Notes: generated from the sequence alone by a model not told the origin. Shown: positions 52,463 through 61,475, counted from the first letter of the stretch. The stretch is DNA of 64,000 bases from Polyangia bacterium (GCA_036268875.1 DATATI010000036.1:105380-169379), one strand, 5' to 3'. Program-made: numbers and translations.

Positions 52463-53641
52463 ATGTGGGGTTATCGCGGGATCGTCATAGGCTGGTGCCG
52501 TTTTGCGAACCCGGGTGCAACCCGGCTGCTGTTGTCTGTCGTTTTGCTGGGCGGCTGCACGACCGCTGGAACGCGCGGTCAGGCGGGCGCCGGGGGCGAA
52601 AGCGGCGCGGGAGGCGCCTCCGGCCAGGGCGGAGCAGGCGGCAACCAGGGCGCCGGTGGCGGTGGGGCGTCGTCGGTTGATGGCGGTTTCCCGGCTGGCA
52701 GCGGAGGTGGCGTGGCACAGACCGATGCCGGCGGCACGGCACCCAACGCCGACGGCCCGAACTGCGGCCTCAGCACGTTCGCTCTTCAAAGCTTGCCGCC
52801 CGACGTGTTGATCGTCCTCGACAAATCCGCATCGATGAACGAGCCGGCCAAGGGACTGCTGGGCTGCTTGCTGTTTCAGTGCGAATCGAAATGGTCCGAC
52901 ATGACCATGGCGCTGAACAGCACGGTGATGGCCACTCAGGCCACGGTGAACTGGGGTTTGAAGCTGTTTCCCACCGACGACCTTTGCGGCGTCAGCGCCG
53001 ATGTCGCCGCGCCGGTGGCAGCGAACAACGCCGCCATGGTCAACGCCGCCATCGCCGCCACCTCGCCCAGCGGGGACACGCCGACCCGGCTGGCCATCAC
53101 CGGCGCCGGCCAATATCTGATGGGACTCGGCCGTCCGAACCCGCCTTACATCGTGCTGGCCACCGATGGTCTGCCCAACTGTGCGGCGGCCGGGCAACAG
53201 AATGGCGCCGACGACGCGGCGGCGATCATGGCGGTGACGGATGTGGCGGCCGCCGGGATCCCGGTGTTCGTCATCGGCGTGGGCACCGCCGGTGGCGGCG
53301 ACGCGACCTTGAGCGCGATGGCCAAGGCGGGCGGCAAGCCGCGCGCCGCCGATCCCGCATATTACCCGGTGACCACGGCCGCTGATCTGTCGGCGGCGCT
53401 GGCCACCATCGGCGGCCAGTTCGCGTCGTGCACGCTGCCCATCAAGCAGCCGCCCGATCCCGACAACATCGCCGTCGACGCCGACGGCATGCGCGTCCCC
53501 AAGAGCGCCACCGACGGCTGGGCCTATGGGGCCGGCATGGCCACCATCGTATTGAATGGCTCGTGGTGCGCGAACTATCAAAGTGGGGCGATCAAGAACG
53601 TCGAGGCGATCTTCGGCTGTCCGGGGAAGATCATTCCTTAG
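52463..53641 (+). CDS. Von Willebrand factor A domain lipoprotein
   Basis: A 392-residue lipoprotein. A long signal ends in LLGGC (Cys32), followed by a Gly-rich linker to about residue 90 and then a VWA domain. VLIVLDKSASM is the MIDAS DxSxS, TPTRLAI supplies the Thr, and LATDGLPNC the distal Asp. The C-terminal region has four more Cys. VWA domains bind protein ligands through a metal; the ligand here is unknown. The same architecture recurs in Myxococcota lipoproteins. It is convergent with the DUF2330 gene, 12 bases apart. Confidence 0.9.
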   Translation: MWGYRGIVIGWCRFANPGATRLLLSVVLLGGCTTAGTRGQAGAGGESGAGGASGQGGAGGNQGAGGGGASSVDGGFPAGSGGGVAQTDAGGTAPNADGPNCGLSTFALQSLPPDVLIVLDKSASMNEPAKGLLGCLLFQCESKWSDMTMALNSTVMATQATVNWGLKLFPTDDLCGVSADVAAPVAANNAAMVNAAIAATSPSGDTPTRLAITGAGQYLMGLGRPNPPYIVLATDGLPNCAAAGQQNGADDAAAIMAVTDVAAAGIPVFVIGVGTAGGGDATLSAMAKAGGKPRAADPAYYPVTTAADLSAALATIGGQFASCTLPIKQPPDPDNIAVDADGMRVPKSATDGWAYGAGMATIVLNGSWCANYQSGAIKNVEAIFGCPGKIIP

Positions 53642-53653
53642 CGGTCGCGCCTT

Positions 53654-55474
53654 TTACGCCCGCCGGCGCCTTCGGCGCGCCGCCCACGCCAGTACGCCCA
53701 ACGCCACCAGCGGCAGAACCGAGTGGCGCGAACGACCGGTCACCGAGCAGGAGCTGCCGCTGGCGTTCGAACCGTGGGCGCTGGTCATGGCGGCGGCGTT
53801 GTGCTTGGCCAGGGCGGCGCTGATGGCGGCGCGGTTGTCGACGCTGATGCTGCCGTCGCTGTCCGGCGCGCGCGCGAAGCCCACCGTCGATCCGGGCAGG
53901 TCGTCCAGGTCGCCCCGATCGTAGGTCGGCTGCATCTGCGGGTTGCAGGTGGCGGGCGCGCCGGCGGCCACCGGGTAAACGATCTGGGCGCCGTCGTCGG
54001 TCTGCAGGCGAACCGGGGCGTGGCAGGTGTCGAACGCGCCGTCGCCGCACAGGATGGTGGCGGAGACCAGGTGGTTCGCCGAGACGTCGGGCAGATCGCC
54101 GCTGGTGATGAAGATCGGATCGGTGTTCATCTCGTCGGGCGAGATGAAGGTGGCCAGGCGGGTCAGCTTGCGGTGATTTTCAAACAGCGGCGCGAACTTC
54201 ATCAGCGGGATGAACACCGCCTGGTTCAGATCGTCGGTCAGTTTCTTGGCGTCGAAGCTGCCGCCGGCGCCCCCGTCCGGGCCCGAGGACATGAAAGCGA
54301 ACTTGTAAGGGTTTTGATAGTAGTCGGACTCGGTCACGCCCATCGCGGCAAGCTCGGGCGGCAGCGGCAGATCCTGCCGCAGCACCTGCAGCAGCGCACC
54401 TTGCGGCGTGAAGCCCATGCCGAACAGCCGCGTGAGATAGGCCCCCGGATTCGGCTGCGCTGCTAGTTCGGCGATAGCGGGGCTGATGTTGAACAGCGGT
54501 ATCAGGCCGGCGGCATCCTGCGCGTCCTCGACGGCGAAGGCGTTGCCGCCGGCCTCGTCGGCCGCTTGCCCCAAGATCTGATCGTAATTCTTGCCGCCGT
54601 TGAACCAATCCAGCTTGGCGAAGTCGAGGCCGATCTCGGTGTAGTTGATGGGCACGGCGCGTCCGCCGCCCAGCACCCAGACGTTGATGCGCACGTCGGG
54701 CGTGGCGGCGATGGCGGTCAGCTTCAGCGGCAGGCAGCCTTCGTCGGCGCCGAAGCGCAGGATGATCGGCTGGATGGCGGTGCTGTCCTGGCCCTGGCGC
54801 AGGCGCAGCGCCACGAAGCTGCTCTGGGCGGCGACGTAGTCGGCGATGATGCGGCTGGCGTCGGTCGAGACGAAGTATCCGTTGGCTTTCAGCCACACCT
54901 CCAGCGCGGTCGGATCGTCCGACTTGATCACCGCCGAGTCGTAAGGCCCGACGTTGCCCCGGAACAGCACCTGGACGCTGGGGATAGTGACGGCGCTTCC
55001 GCTGCCGTCGGGCAGCGAGGTGTTGCCGGCGCTGGCCACCGACGAGCCGCCACAGGCTGGCAGAAAGCTGTCGTCGGTGCCGCCGCCGAATCCTTGGCAG
55101 CTTCCTTCGACGCTGAATTTGAGCTGATAGCGGGGACGGGTGGCCGGTTCCAGCCGATCGAACAGCACATCGTTGCCCACGTCCAAGGTCGGCGTCGCCG
55201 TCACCGGCACCACCCAGGAGAATTGATCGGCGGCGCCGGTATAGATGATCTGGATGTGCGCTTCGACCCGGCCGAGGCCGGTCTGCGGATCTTTGTCCAG
55301 GACGAAGAGGACATTCTCGGCCGACTGGGCGATGGGCAGCTGGCCGCCGCTGCCCGGGCGATCGCAGAAGAACCCACCACAGGCCTGGGCCGGGCGGCTG
55401 GCGCCGACGGTGATCAGAAGGAAGGCCGCCAGGAAATTCCACCAAGACGATATCGACCGTAAGCGATTCATCAT
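53654..55474 (-). CDS. DUF2330 protein with MYXO-CTERM-type C-terminal anchor
   Basis: A 606-residue exported protein. The signal peptide ends near PAQA, then CGGFFCDRPG, the conserved opening of DUF2330. The body contains the family strands (NVLFVLD, IIYTGAADQFSWVVPV, YQLKFSVEGSCQG). The C-terminus has a Cys (SSCSVTGR), a hydrophobic helix (LPLVALGVLAWAA) and a run of Arg, the MYXO-CTERM tripartite signal thought to be cut and anchored by a myxosortase. The function of DUF2330 is unknown. The start could be 55474 or the next ATG; no ribosome-binding site is clear. Confidence 0.88.
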   Translation of the reverse strand: MMNRLRSISSWWNFLAAFLLITVGASRPAQACGGFFCDRPGSGGQLPIAQSAENVLFVLDKDPQTGLGRVEAHIQIIYTGAADQFSWVVPVTATPTLDVGNDVLFDRLEPATRPRYQLKFSVEGSCQGFGGGTDDSFLPACGGSSVASAGNTSLPDGSGSAVTIPSVQVLFRGNVGPYDSAVIKSDDPTALEVWLKANGYFVSTDASRIIADYVAAQSSFVALRLRQGQDSTAIQPIILRFGADEGCLPLKLTAIAATPDVRINVWVLGGGRAVPINYTEIGLDFAKLDWFNGGKNYDQILGQAADEAGGNAFAVEDAQDAAGLIPLFNISPAIAELAAQPNPGAYLTRLFGMGFTPQGALLQVLRQDLPLPPELAAMGVTESDYYQNPYKFAFMSSGPDGGAGGSFDAKKLTDDLNQAVFIPLMKFAPLFENHRKLTRLATFISPDEMNTDPIFITSGDLPDVSANHLVSATILCGDGAFDTCHAPVRLQTDDGAQIVYPVAAGAPATCNPQMQPTYDRGDLDDLPGSTVGFARAPDSDGSISVDNRAAISAALAKHNAAAMTSAHGSNASGSSCSVTGRSRHSVLPLVALGVLAWAARRRRRRA

Positions 55475-55817
55475 TTGTGCGGGCGATGGCTGCAAACAAT
55501 CGGCCAAGGTCGCAAGGCTGGGCGCCGGCAGATTCGACGTCGGCAAACCACCGGGCCCGTCGGAACATGACGCCGCTGTCGCGATCCGGTCGCGCGTTCG
55601 CTGGCTGGCGTCCTAACCTGGTCCCTCCGCCCGCGTCGCAAGTAGCCCGTGGGGAGACATGGCCGGCGAACAGTATGACATCATCATCATCATCGGGCGC
55701 GGGTGGCGGGACACCATCATGGGTAATGCCCTGCGCGTCGGCGACCACCTGAAAGAACGCCTGCTCGTCTAAGGTCGTTCAATCAGCGGCGCGCGCGGCG
55801 CCGAAAATGTTAAGACA
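55475..55817. other. Gap with a decayed GMC-oxidoreductase start
   Basis: 343 bases without an intact gene. 55475-55658 shows nothing recognisable; promoters for the leftward DUF2330 gene should lie here. 55659-55772 is a short remnant of a flavin oxidoreductase. 55773-55817 is the leader of the L-fuconate dehydratase gene. Confidence 0.6.
55659..55772 (+). pseudogene. Truncated remnant of a GMC-type oxidoreductase N-terminus
   Basis: The 37-residue reading MAGEQYDIIIIIGRG...DTIMGNALRVGDHLKERLLV matches the FAD-binding start of GMC oxidoreductases (YDIIIIGSGAGGGT, then an AHAL helix and a LLxLERG strand). The glycine loop itself, GAGGGT, is in a different frame at about 55695-55715, so an insertion and a compensating deletion have scrambled it. 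The rest of the gene is gone. Confidence 0.6.
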
Positions 55818-55842
55818 GTGATCGTGAGCATCACGATCACTG
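55816..55842. promoter_or_regulatory. Perfect 12-bp inverted repeat over the fuconate dehydratase start
   Basis: CAGTGATCGTGA (55816-55827), a GCA spacer, then TCACGATCACTG (55831-55842). Both candidate GTG starts (55818, 55824) lie in the left arm. As DNA it could be an operator; as RNA it would fold into a 12-bp stem hiding the start codon. It is in coding sequence, yet the symmetry is exact. Confidence 0.6.
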
Positions 55843-57134
55843 ACCTTGTCGCGCGCGACATTCGCCTGCCGACCTCGCGCAATCTGGATGGCTCCGACGC
55901 CATGAACCCGGACCCGGATTACTCGGCGGCCTACGTCGTCTTGCGAACCGATGCGCCGGGTCTGGAAGGACACGGCCTCACTTTCACCATCGGGCGCGGC
56001 AACGAACTGTGTGTGGCGGCGGCGCGGGCGTTGCGCCCATTTATCGTGGGAAAAACACTACAGTCGATCACCGACGATATGGCCGGATTCTGGCGCGCCA
56101 TCACCGGTGACAGTCAGCTGCGCTGGGTGGGGCCGGAAAAAGGTGTCATTCATCTGGCCACGGCCGCGGTGGTGAACGCGGTTTGGGATCTGTGGGGCAA
56201 GGCGGCTGGCAAGCCAGTGTGGCGGCTGGTCTGCGAGATGACGCCCGAACAACAGATCGCCTGCATCGACTTTCGCTACATCGAGGACGCCCTCAACCGC
56301 GATGAAGCGCTGGCCATCCTGCGCGACAACGCCTCGACCCGCGCCGCGCGGATCGCTGAGATGCAGCGCGACGGTTATCCGACCTACACCACGTCGGCGG
56401 GCTGGCTGGGCTATCCCGACCACAAATTACGTCGACTGTGCCGCGAGCTTTCCCTGCGCGGCTGGCAACACTTCAAGATCAAGGTCGGCCGCAATCTGGA
56501 AGACGACATCCGCCGCTGTCGCACCATGCGCGAGGAGCTTGGCTGGAAGCGCAAGCTGATGATGGACGCCAACCAGGTTTGGGGCGTCGACGAAGCCATC
56601 GCCTGGATGAAGCGCCTGGCGGAATTTCAGCCCCACTTCATCGAAGAGCCCACCAGCCCCGACGATGTTCTCGGTCATGCCGCCATCGCCCGCGCCATCG
56701 CCCCCATCGCCGTGGCCACCGGCGAGATGTGCCAGAACCGGGTGATGTTCAAGCAGCTCCTGCAGGCCAAGGCCATCGGCTACTGTCAGATCGACAGTTG
56801 CCGCCTGGGTGGTGTCAACGAAGTGCTGGCGGTGTTACTGCTGGCGAAGAAATTCGGCGTTCCGGTTTGGCCGCACGCCGGCGGGGTGGGCTTGTGCGAA
56901 TACGTCCAGCACCTGTCGATCATCGACTATGTCTGCGTCAGCGGCTCGCTGGACGATCGTCTGACTGAATACTCCGACCACCTGCACGATCTGTTCGTCG
57001 ATCCGATCGTCACGCGCAACGGACGCTATATGCCGCCGGTCGCGGCCGGGTACAGCGCGACGATGAAACCGGACGAGCTGGACCGGTACGAATTCCCCGG
57101 CGGGCCGGCCTGGACCGGCGCCGCCGAGAATTGA
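55818..57134 (+). CDS. L-fuconate dehydratase (enolase superfamily)
   Basis: A 438-residue protein that follows human ENOSF1 and bacterial FucD closely along its whole length: DAMNPDPDYSAAYVVL, LRWVGPEKGVIHLATAAV, TTSAGWLGY, then FKIKVG (catalytic Lys), MMDANQVWG (metal Asp), FIEEPTSPDD (metal Glu), ATGE, and WPHAGGVGLCEYVQHL (catalytic His). It removes water from L-fuconate to give 2-keto-3-deoxy-L-fuconate. The start is a GTG at 55818 or 55824. It is convergent with the amidohydrolase gene, 15 bases apart, which may be the preceding lactonase step. Confidence 0.94.
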   Translation: MIVSITITDLVARDIRLPTSRNLDGSDAMNPDPDYSAAYVVLRTDAPGLEGHGLTFTIGRGNELCVAAARALRPFIVGKTLQSITDDMAGFWRAITGDSQLRWVGPEKGVIHLATAAVVNAVWDLWGKAAGKPVWRLVCEMTPEQQIACIDFRYIEDALNRDEALAILRDNASTRAARIAEMQRDGYPTYTTSAGWLGYPDHKLRRLCRELSLRGWQHFKIKVGRNLEDDIRRCRTMREELGWKRKLMMDANQVWGVDEAIAWMKRLAEFQPHFIEEPTSPDDVLGHAAIARAIAPIAVATGEMCQNRVMFKQLLQAKAIGYCQIDSCRLGGVNEVLAVLLLAKKFGVPVWPHAGGVGLCEYVQHLSIIDYVCVSGSLDDRLTEYSDHLHDLFVDPIVTRNGRYMPPVAAGYSATMKPDELDRYEFPGGPAWTGAAEN

Positions 57135-57149
57135 TCGTCCGGCTGGCTC

Positions 57150-59180
57150 TTACTGCGGCAGGACCCGGCGATAGAACAAGATGGCGTTCTTGAACATCAC
57201 CTTGTCGCGCTGGGCCGGAGTCTTCGTCGCCAGGTAGTCCTCGGCGATCTTGACCTCTTCGGCCACCGTGCCGGCCAGCTTCACCACCGGCCAGTTGCTG
57301 CCCCAGATCAGCCGATCCTCGCCGAAGGCGGCCCACAGGGCGTCGAAGACGCCCTTGTAGCTCATCATGTCCTTGGGCGCGACCCACGGCATGCTCTCGT
57401 CGCCGGTGGCGTTAGCGGCGTCGAAGAACGCCGACCACTTGATGTAGATGTTCGGCTGCGCGGCCAGCGACGTGATATCGGCCACCCAGGTCGGAACGGG
57501 CATCGCCGCGTCGATCTTCGCGCCGGCCATGTGATCGATGATGATGCGAATCTTCGGGAAGGCTTTGGCCAGGGCCACGACCTGCGCTTTCGGGTTCGTC
57601 TCCGCCGGGGGCTGGCCGGCCGGTCTCGAGACGCGGCTGATGATGTCCAGGGTCATGCCGCGCTTTTGCACCTCGGCCAGATTGGCCATCTGGGTGGCGT
57701 CTGTCAGATCGATCGTCCCGCTCCACAGGTAGACGCGCAGGCCGGAGATCATCTTGCTGCGATCGATGCCGTCGGCGGTCATGCCCGAGGTGTTCAGATC
57801 CAGGTTGCGGATGAAGTCCTTCGACGTGATGTCCAGCTCGGCCGCGTAATTGAAGAATTGATCGTTGCCCTTGATCTGGCTGAGCACCCAGTCGGTGTCG
57901 TAGTTGCCGGTGGCGTCGTTGTTGCGCGGGCTGGCCTCGACGACATTCGAGAGGATGACGTTCTGGCCGGCGATTTCATCGGCGTACGCCGGTCCGCAGG
58001 TGGCTTTGGCCCCGGCGGCCATCGTGCACGTCTTCGGCAGGTAGTCCTTGTAGAGGGTGGCGTTGGTCGAGGCCGGCCACACCACGCCCGGGCGCGACGG
58101 CTGGAACTCGTGAACGTGGGTGTCCATGATCGGCAGCGTCTTGCCGGTCTTCAGCGCCTGGAGCGCCATCGTGGTCGGGCTCAGCGTGGTGGCCGGCGTG
58201 CCGGGCGGCAGCCGACGGTAAAAGAGGATGGCGTTGTCGAACATCACCTTGTCGCGCACACCGGTCGGCTGCGTCGCCAGATAGGCCTCGGCGATGGTGA
58301 GCTCTTCTTTGATGCTGTTGCCGAGGGGCATGCCCTGTGTGCCGCCGAGCTCGGAGACCGGATAGTTCGAGCCCCAGATCATGCGATCCGGACCGAAGGC
58401 CATGAACAGCGCATCGAAGATGGCCTTGTAGCTCATCATGTCCTTGGGCGCGGTCCACGGCATGCTCTCGTCACCCGAGGCGTTGGCGGAGTCGAAGAAG
58501 GCCGACCACTTTATGTAGATGTTCGGCTTCGCCGCCAGCGAGGTGATGTCCGCCATCCAGTTCGGATCCGGCATTGCCGCCGCGATCTTCGCCCCGGCCA
58601 TGTGGTCGATGATGATGCGGATGTTCGGGAACATGGTGGCCAGGGCCACGACCTGCGCTTTCGGGTTCGTCTCCGCCGGCGGCTGGCCGACCGGTCTCGA
58701 AACGCGGCTGATGATCTCAAGCGTCAGCCCTTGCTTTTGCACCTCGGCCAGGTTGGCCATTTGAATGGCGTTCGTGAGGTCGATGGTTCCGCTCCACAGA
58801 TAGACGCGAAGGCCGACGATCTTGTCGGCGTTCGGGTTGGTCATCGGATCGACCTTCAGGTACGCGGTCAGATTGGTGATGAAGTCGGCCGACGTGATGT
58901 CCAGCTGGGCGACGTACCAGGGAAAGAACGCCTGCGTCGCCGGCGTCGCCGCCACCTGCCCGAGCAGCCACTGCGTGTCGTCGTTCCACGGGCTGGCTTC
59001 GACGATGCCGCTGCCCAGAATGCCCAGCGGCTGGGCGATGCCCATGTACGTCGGGGGCAGGTAGTCCTTGAACAGAACCGTGTTGGTCGAGGCCGGCCAG
59101 GCGACGCCCGAACGCGAGGGCTGGAAAAGGTGGACGTGAACGTCGGCGATGGGTTTGGTCACGCCCATGGCTTTGTTCAG
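57150..59180. repeat. In-frame tandem duplication of about 1.07 kb
   Basis: Stretches of the gene recur with an offset of 1071 bases (357 codons) in the second half of each copy. For example the segment at 57361 (from the motif that encodes PKDMMSYK, through FDALW and the DESMPW coding region) reappears from 58432. Differences are mainly single bases, with indels in the first half of each copy. Confidence 0.8.
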
Positions 59181-59372
59181 CAGATCCATCGTGTGCTGAT
59201 CCAGCGTCCCGTTGGTGCCGCCGGTGCCGCCGCCGGTGCCGCCGGCACCGCCCGAACCGGCCGCGGGCGGCGAAGACGAGCTGCTGCAGGCCGCGACGCC
59301 GGCGCACGCCGCCAGCAGGCCGATGAACAACAACTGTGATCGACTATTTCTATGACGGTAGAGGGTATCCAT
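57150..59372 (-). CDS. Lipoprotein with two tandem amidohydrolase (COG3618-like) domains
   Basis: A 740-residue lipoprotein. The lipobox is VAAC (Cys29), then a Ser/Gly-rich linker. Copy 1 (about 72-395) has DVHVHLFQPSR, IIIDHMAGAKI and IWGSNYPVSE. Copy 2 (about 410-738) has DTHVHEFQPSR, IIIDHMAGAKI and IWGSNWPVVK. Each copy keeps the metal HxH and later His. The family includes sugar-lactone hydrolases such as L-fucono-1,5-lactonase, and the convergent neighbour is L-fuconate dehydratase, but the exported location argues for another substrate or periplasmic use. AAAGGA before the ATG at 59372 supports the start. The two copies are very similar in DNA sequence, so the duplication is recent or kept alike. 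Confidence 0.88.
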   Translation of the reverse strand: MDTLYRHRNSRSQLLFIGLLAACAGVAACSSSSSPPAAGSGGAGGTGGGTGGTNGTLDQHTMDLLNKAMGVTKPIADVHVHLFQPSRSGVAWPASTNTVLFKDYLPPTYMGIAQPLGILGSGIVEASPWNDDTQWLLGQVAATPATQAFFPWYVAQLDITSADFITNLTAYLKVDPMTNPNADKIVGLRVYLWSGTIDLTNAIQMANLAEVQKQGLTLEIISRVSRPVGQPPAETNPKAQVVALATMFPNIRIIIDHMAGAKIAAAMPDPNWMADITSLAAKPNIYIKWSAFFDSANASGDESMPWTAPKDMMSYKAIFDALFMAFGPDRMIWGSNYPVSELGGTQGMPLGNSIKEELTIAEAYLATQPTGVRDKVMFDNAILFYRRLPPGTPATTLSPTTMALQALKTGKTLPIMDTHVHEFQPSRPGVVWPASTNATLYKDYLPKTCTMAAGAKATCGPAYADEIAGQNVILSNVVEASPRNNDATGNYDTDWVLSQIKGNDQFFNYAAELDITSKDFIRNLDLNTSGMTADGIDRSKMISGLRVYLWSGTIDLTDATQMANLAEVQKRGMTLDIISRVSRPAGQPPAETNPKAQVVALAKAFPKIRIIIDHMAGAKIDAAMPVPTWVADITSLAAQPNIYIKWSAFFDAANATGDESMPWVAPKDMMSYKGVFDALWAAFGEDRLIWGSNWPVVKLAGTVAEEVKIAEDYLATKTPAQRDKVMFKNAILFYRRVLPQ

Positions 59373-59753
59373 GATTAGTCCTTTCGAACGGAGGGAAAGC
59401 GCTCTGGCGTCTCTCAACTGCCGAGGCGACGTCGCACCAAAGACGATCGGCCCGCGTTAAAAGCGGACCGACCGACACAGTGAGGTGCCCTCAGTACGCC
59501 GCAACGGCCCACTATAAATGTCAGTGTTTTCCGCGTTCGGTCCGACACTTGGTCCGGGACAAATTTGATTGGACCAGGCTACTGACGACGGTCGGTTTGA
59601 CCACCGTTTGACGACTATCGGCTCGTCCGATGTTGCTGTGGCTAGACCAATATTTTTTGAAGCGCCAAAGGCGCTTTTGGCATTTGAACGATTTACCATC
59701 CTTGGCGGTACTTACACTCGGAACGAAACCATTAGCCCCTTGGAGGGCGACAA
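59373..59753. other. Divergent regulatory region, relatively AT-rich
   Basis: 381 bases between the amidohydrolase gene (leftward) and the DUF1592 gene (rightward), with no coding sense seen. It is clearly less GC-rich than the genes around it. It contains TGGTCC...GGACCA arms (59550-59555 and 59571-59576) and a compact hairpin at 59660-59676. Promoters for both genes must lie here; I cannot assign boxes reliably. Confidence 0.5.
59660..59676 (+). terminator. Short hairpin AAGCGCC-aaa-GGCGCTT followed by TT
   Basis: Seven base pairs with a three-base loop and a short T stretch, 78 bases upstream of the DUF1592 start. It resembles an intrinsic terminator or attenuator in the leader, but the T-run is brief. 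Confidence 0.4.
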
Positions 59754-61475
59754 ATGCAGGATCGGCGTCCTTGGTTTCTTGCTTTTCTGTTTTCAGTTTC
59801 CGCGGCGATCACCGGCGCCAGCTGCACCGGCAGCATTGATGGTCCGTCGCCAGGCGCGGGCACGCCGGCGGGCGGCAGTGCCAACAATCCGGGCGGTTCT
59901 TCCAGCGGCACCGGCAACAGCGGCGGTGGAATGAACATGCCGGGTACGGCGACGGCCGAGCCCGGGCGGGTGACGATGCGCCGCCTGAACCAGACGGAGT
60001 ACGACAACACGGTCACCGATCTGCTGGGCACGCTCTCGCACCCAGCGGCCGCGTTCCTCAGCGACACGGTGGCCAACGGCTTCGACAACGACGGCGATCT
60101 GCTGACGCTATCGCCGGTGCGCTTGCAGCAGTACCAGCAGGCCGCCGCCAGCCTGGCAACCGAGGCATTGTCGGGCACCCTGCGTACGCGCAACTTGACC
60201 TGCGATCCGACGGCCGGCGACACCTGCGTGCGGACGTTCGTGACCACAATGGGTGAGCGCGCGTACCGGCGCCCCCTGACCGACGACGAGATCAATCGCT
60301 ATCTCACGCTGGCCGGCAAGGTGCGCACAGCGGGAGGAATGCCAGATGATGTCATCAACGCCGCCCTGCAGGCGATGCTGGTGTCGCCGAGCTTTCTGTT
60401 TCGGCCGGAGTTCGATCCCGATCCGACGTCGCTGACGGCCCACGCGTTGTCGCCGTACGAGCTGGCATCACGTCTGTCGTACCTGGTTTACGAGAGTATG
60501 CCGGACGACCCCCTCTACAGCGCTGCCAAGGCCGGCCAGTTAACGGCGGTCAAAGATATTCAAACCCAGCTGCAGCGGATGCTGATGGATCCGCGGTCAC
60601 GGCTCTCGCAGAGCTACGCGGAGCAGTGGCTGGGCGTGCGGAACGTAGACAGCGCGCAACCCGACAAGACGTTGTACCCGACGTTCAGCGCGGCACTGGG
60701 CACCTCCATGAAAAAAGAGGTCGATCTCTACTTCGACGAGTTCGTGCGCCAGAACCTGCCCGTCGATCAACTGCTGACTTCGAACTTCACGTACCTCGAC
60801 GACAGCCTGGCCGCCCACTACGGCGTGCCGGCGGTGGGGAGCACCACCGATCTCATGCGGGTCACGCTGTCGACGCCGCAGCGGGGCGGCCTTTGGGGCA
60901 TGGGCGCCTTGCTGGTCGCCACGTCGCGCGGCAACCGCACGTCGCCGGTGTCGCGCGGCCGGTTCACGCTGGACGCGCTGATGTGCGCCCCGCCGCCACC
61001 ACCGCCGGCCAACGTTCAGCCACCGTCCGACGCCACCATCACAGCCACCGACGAGAGGACGTTCCTGGCCATGCACCGGAGCGACCCGACGTGCGCGGCT
61101 TGCCACAGCTTGATGGATCCCATCGGCCTGGCGCTGGAGAACTACGACGCCATCGGCAAGTGGCGCGACGCCGACCACGGCCAGAAGATCGACGCCAGCG
61201 GGATGTTGCCCGACGGGACGAACATCGACGGGCGGGCCGCGCTGGAAGCGGCGCTGGCCAAGGACACGCGTATGCCGTCGTGCATCGCCAGCAATCTGCT
61301 CGAGTACAGCCTGGGTCGCCACCTGACCGACAATGATCAGCCCTACGTCAAACAGGTGGCCAAGGCGCCGGCCGGCGGTAAGCCGGGCGTGCGCGATCTG
61401 CTGATGAACGTGGTGGCCAGCGACGCGTTCCGGATGCGTCAGGGCGAACCGGTCGCCATGGGAGGGAAACAATGA
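59754..61475 (+). CDS. DUF1592-family lipoprotein with CxxCH motif
   Basis: A 573-residue exported protein. The signal ends in a lipobox-like GASC (residue 24), then a Gly/Ser linker. The domain chain characteristic of this family follows: RLNQTEYDNTVTDLLG (DUF1587), the DUF1595-like CVRTFVTTMGERAYRRPL, DUF1592 (LSPYELASRLSYLVYESMPDD), DUF1588 (CAACHSLMDPIGLALENYD) and DUF1585 (the end). CAACH is a heme-c attachment motif. GGAGG lies seven bases before the ATG. The stop overlaps the DUF1552 gene (ATGA). The family always pairs with DUF1552 proteins in Planctomycetes and Myxococcota; function unknown. Confidence 0.92.
   Translation: MQDRRPWFLAFLFSVSAAITGASCTGSIDGPSPGAGTPAGGSANNPGGSSSGTGNSGGGMNMPGTATAEPGRVTMRRLNQTEYDNTVTDLLGTLSHPAAAFLSDTVANGFDNDGDLLTLSPVRLQQYQQAAASLATEALSGTLRTRNLTCDPTAGDTCVRTFVTTMGERAYRRPLTDDEINRYLTLAGKVRTAGGMPDDVINAALQAMLVSPSFLFRPEFDPDPTSLTAHALSPYELASRLSYLVYESMPDDPLYSAAKAGQLTAVKDIQTQLQRMLMDPRSRLSQSYAEQWLGVRNVDSAQPDKTLYPTFSAALGTSMKKEVDLYFDEFVRQNLPVDQLLTSNFTYLDDSLAAHYGVPAVGSTTDLMRVTLSTPQRGGLWGMGALLVATSRGNRTSPVSRGRFTLDALMCAPPPPPPANVQPPSDATITATDERTFLAMHRSDPTCAACHSLMDPIGLALENYDAIGKWRDADHGQKIDASGMLPDGTNIDGRAALEAALAKDTRMPSCIASNLLEYSLGRHLTDNDQPYVKQVAKAPAGGKPGVRDLLMNVVASDAFRMRQGEPVAMGGKQ

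Noticed and set aside
57150..59372. Loss of the catalytic Asp (WGSN in place of WGSD) in both amidohydrolase copies
   Set aside because: GSN followed by an aromatic residue and Pro is common in this branch of the family, so it is not evidence of inactivity.
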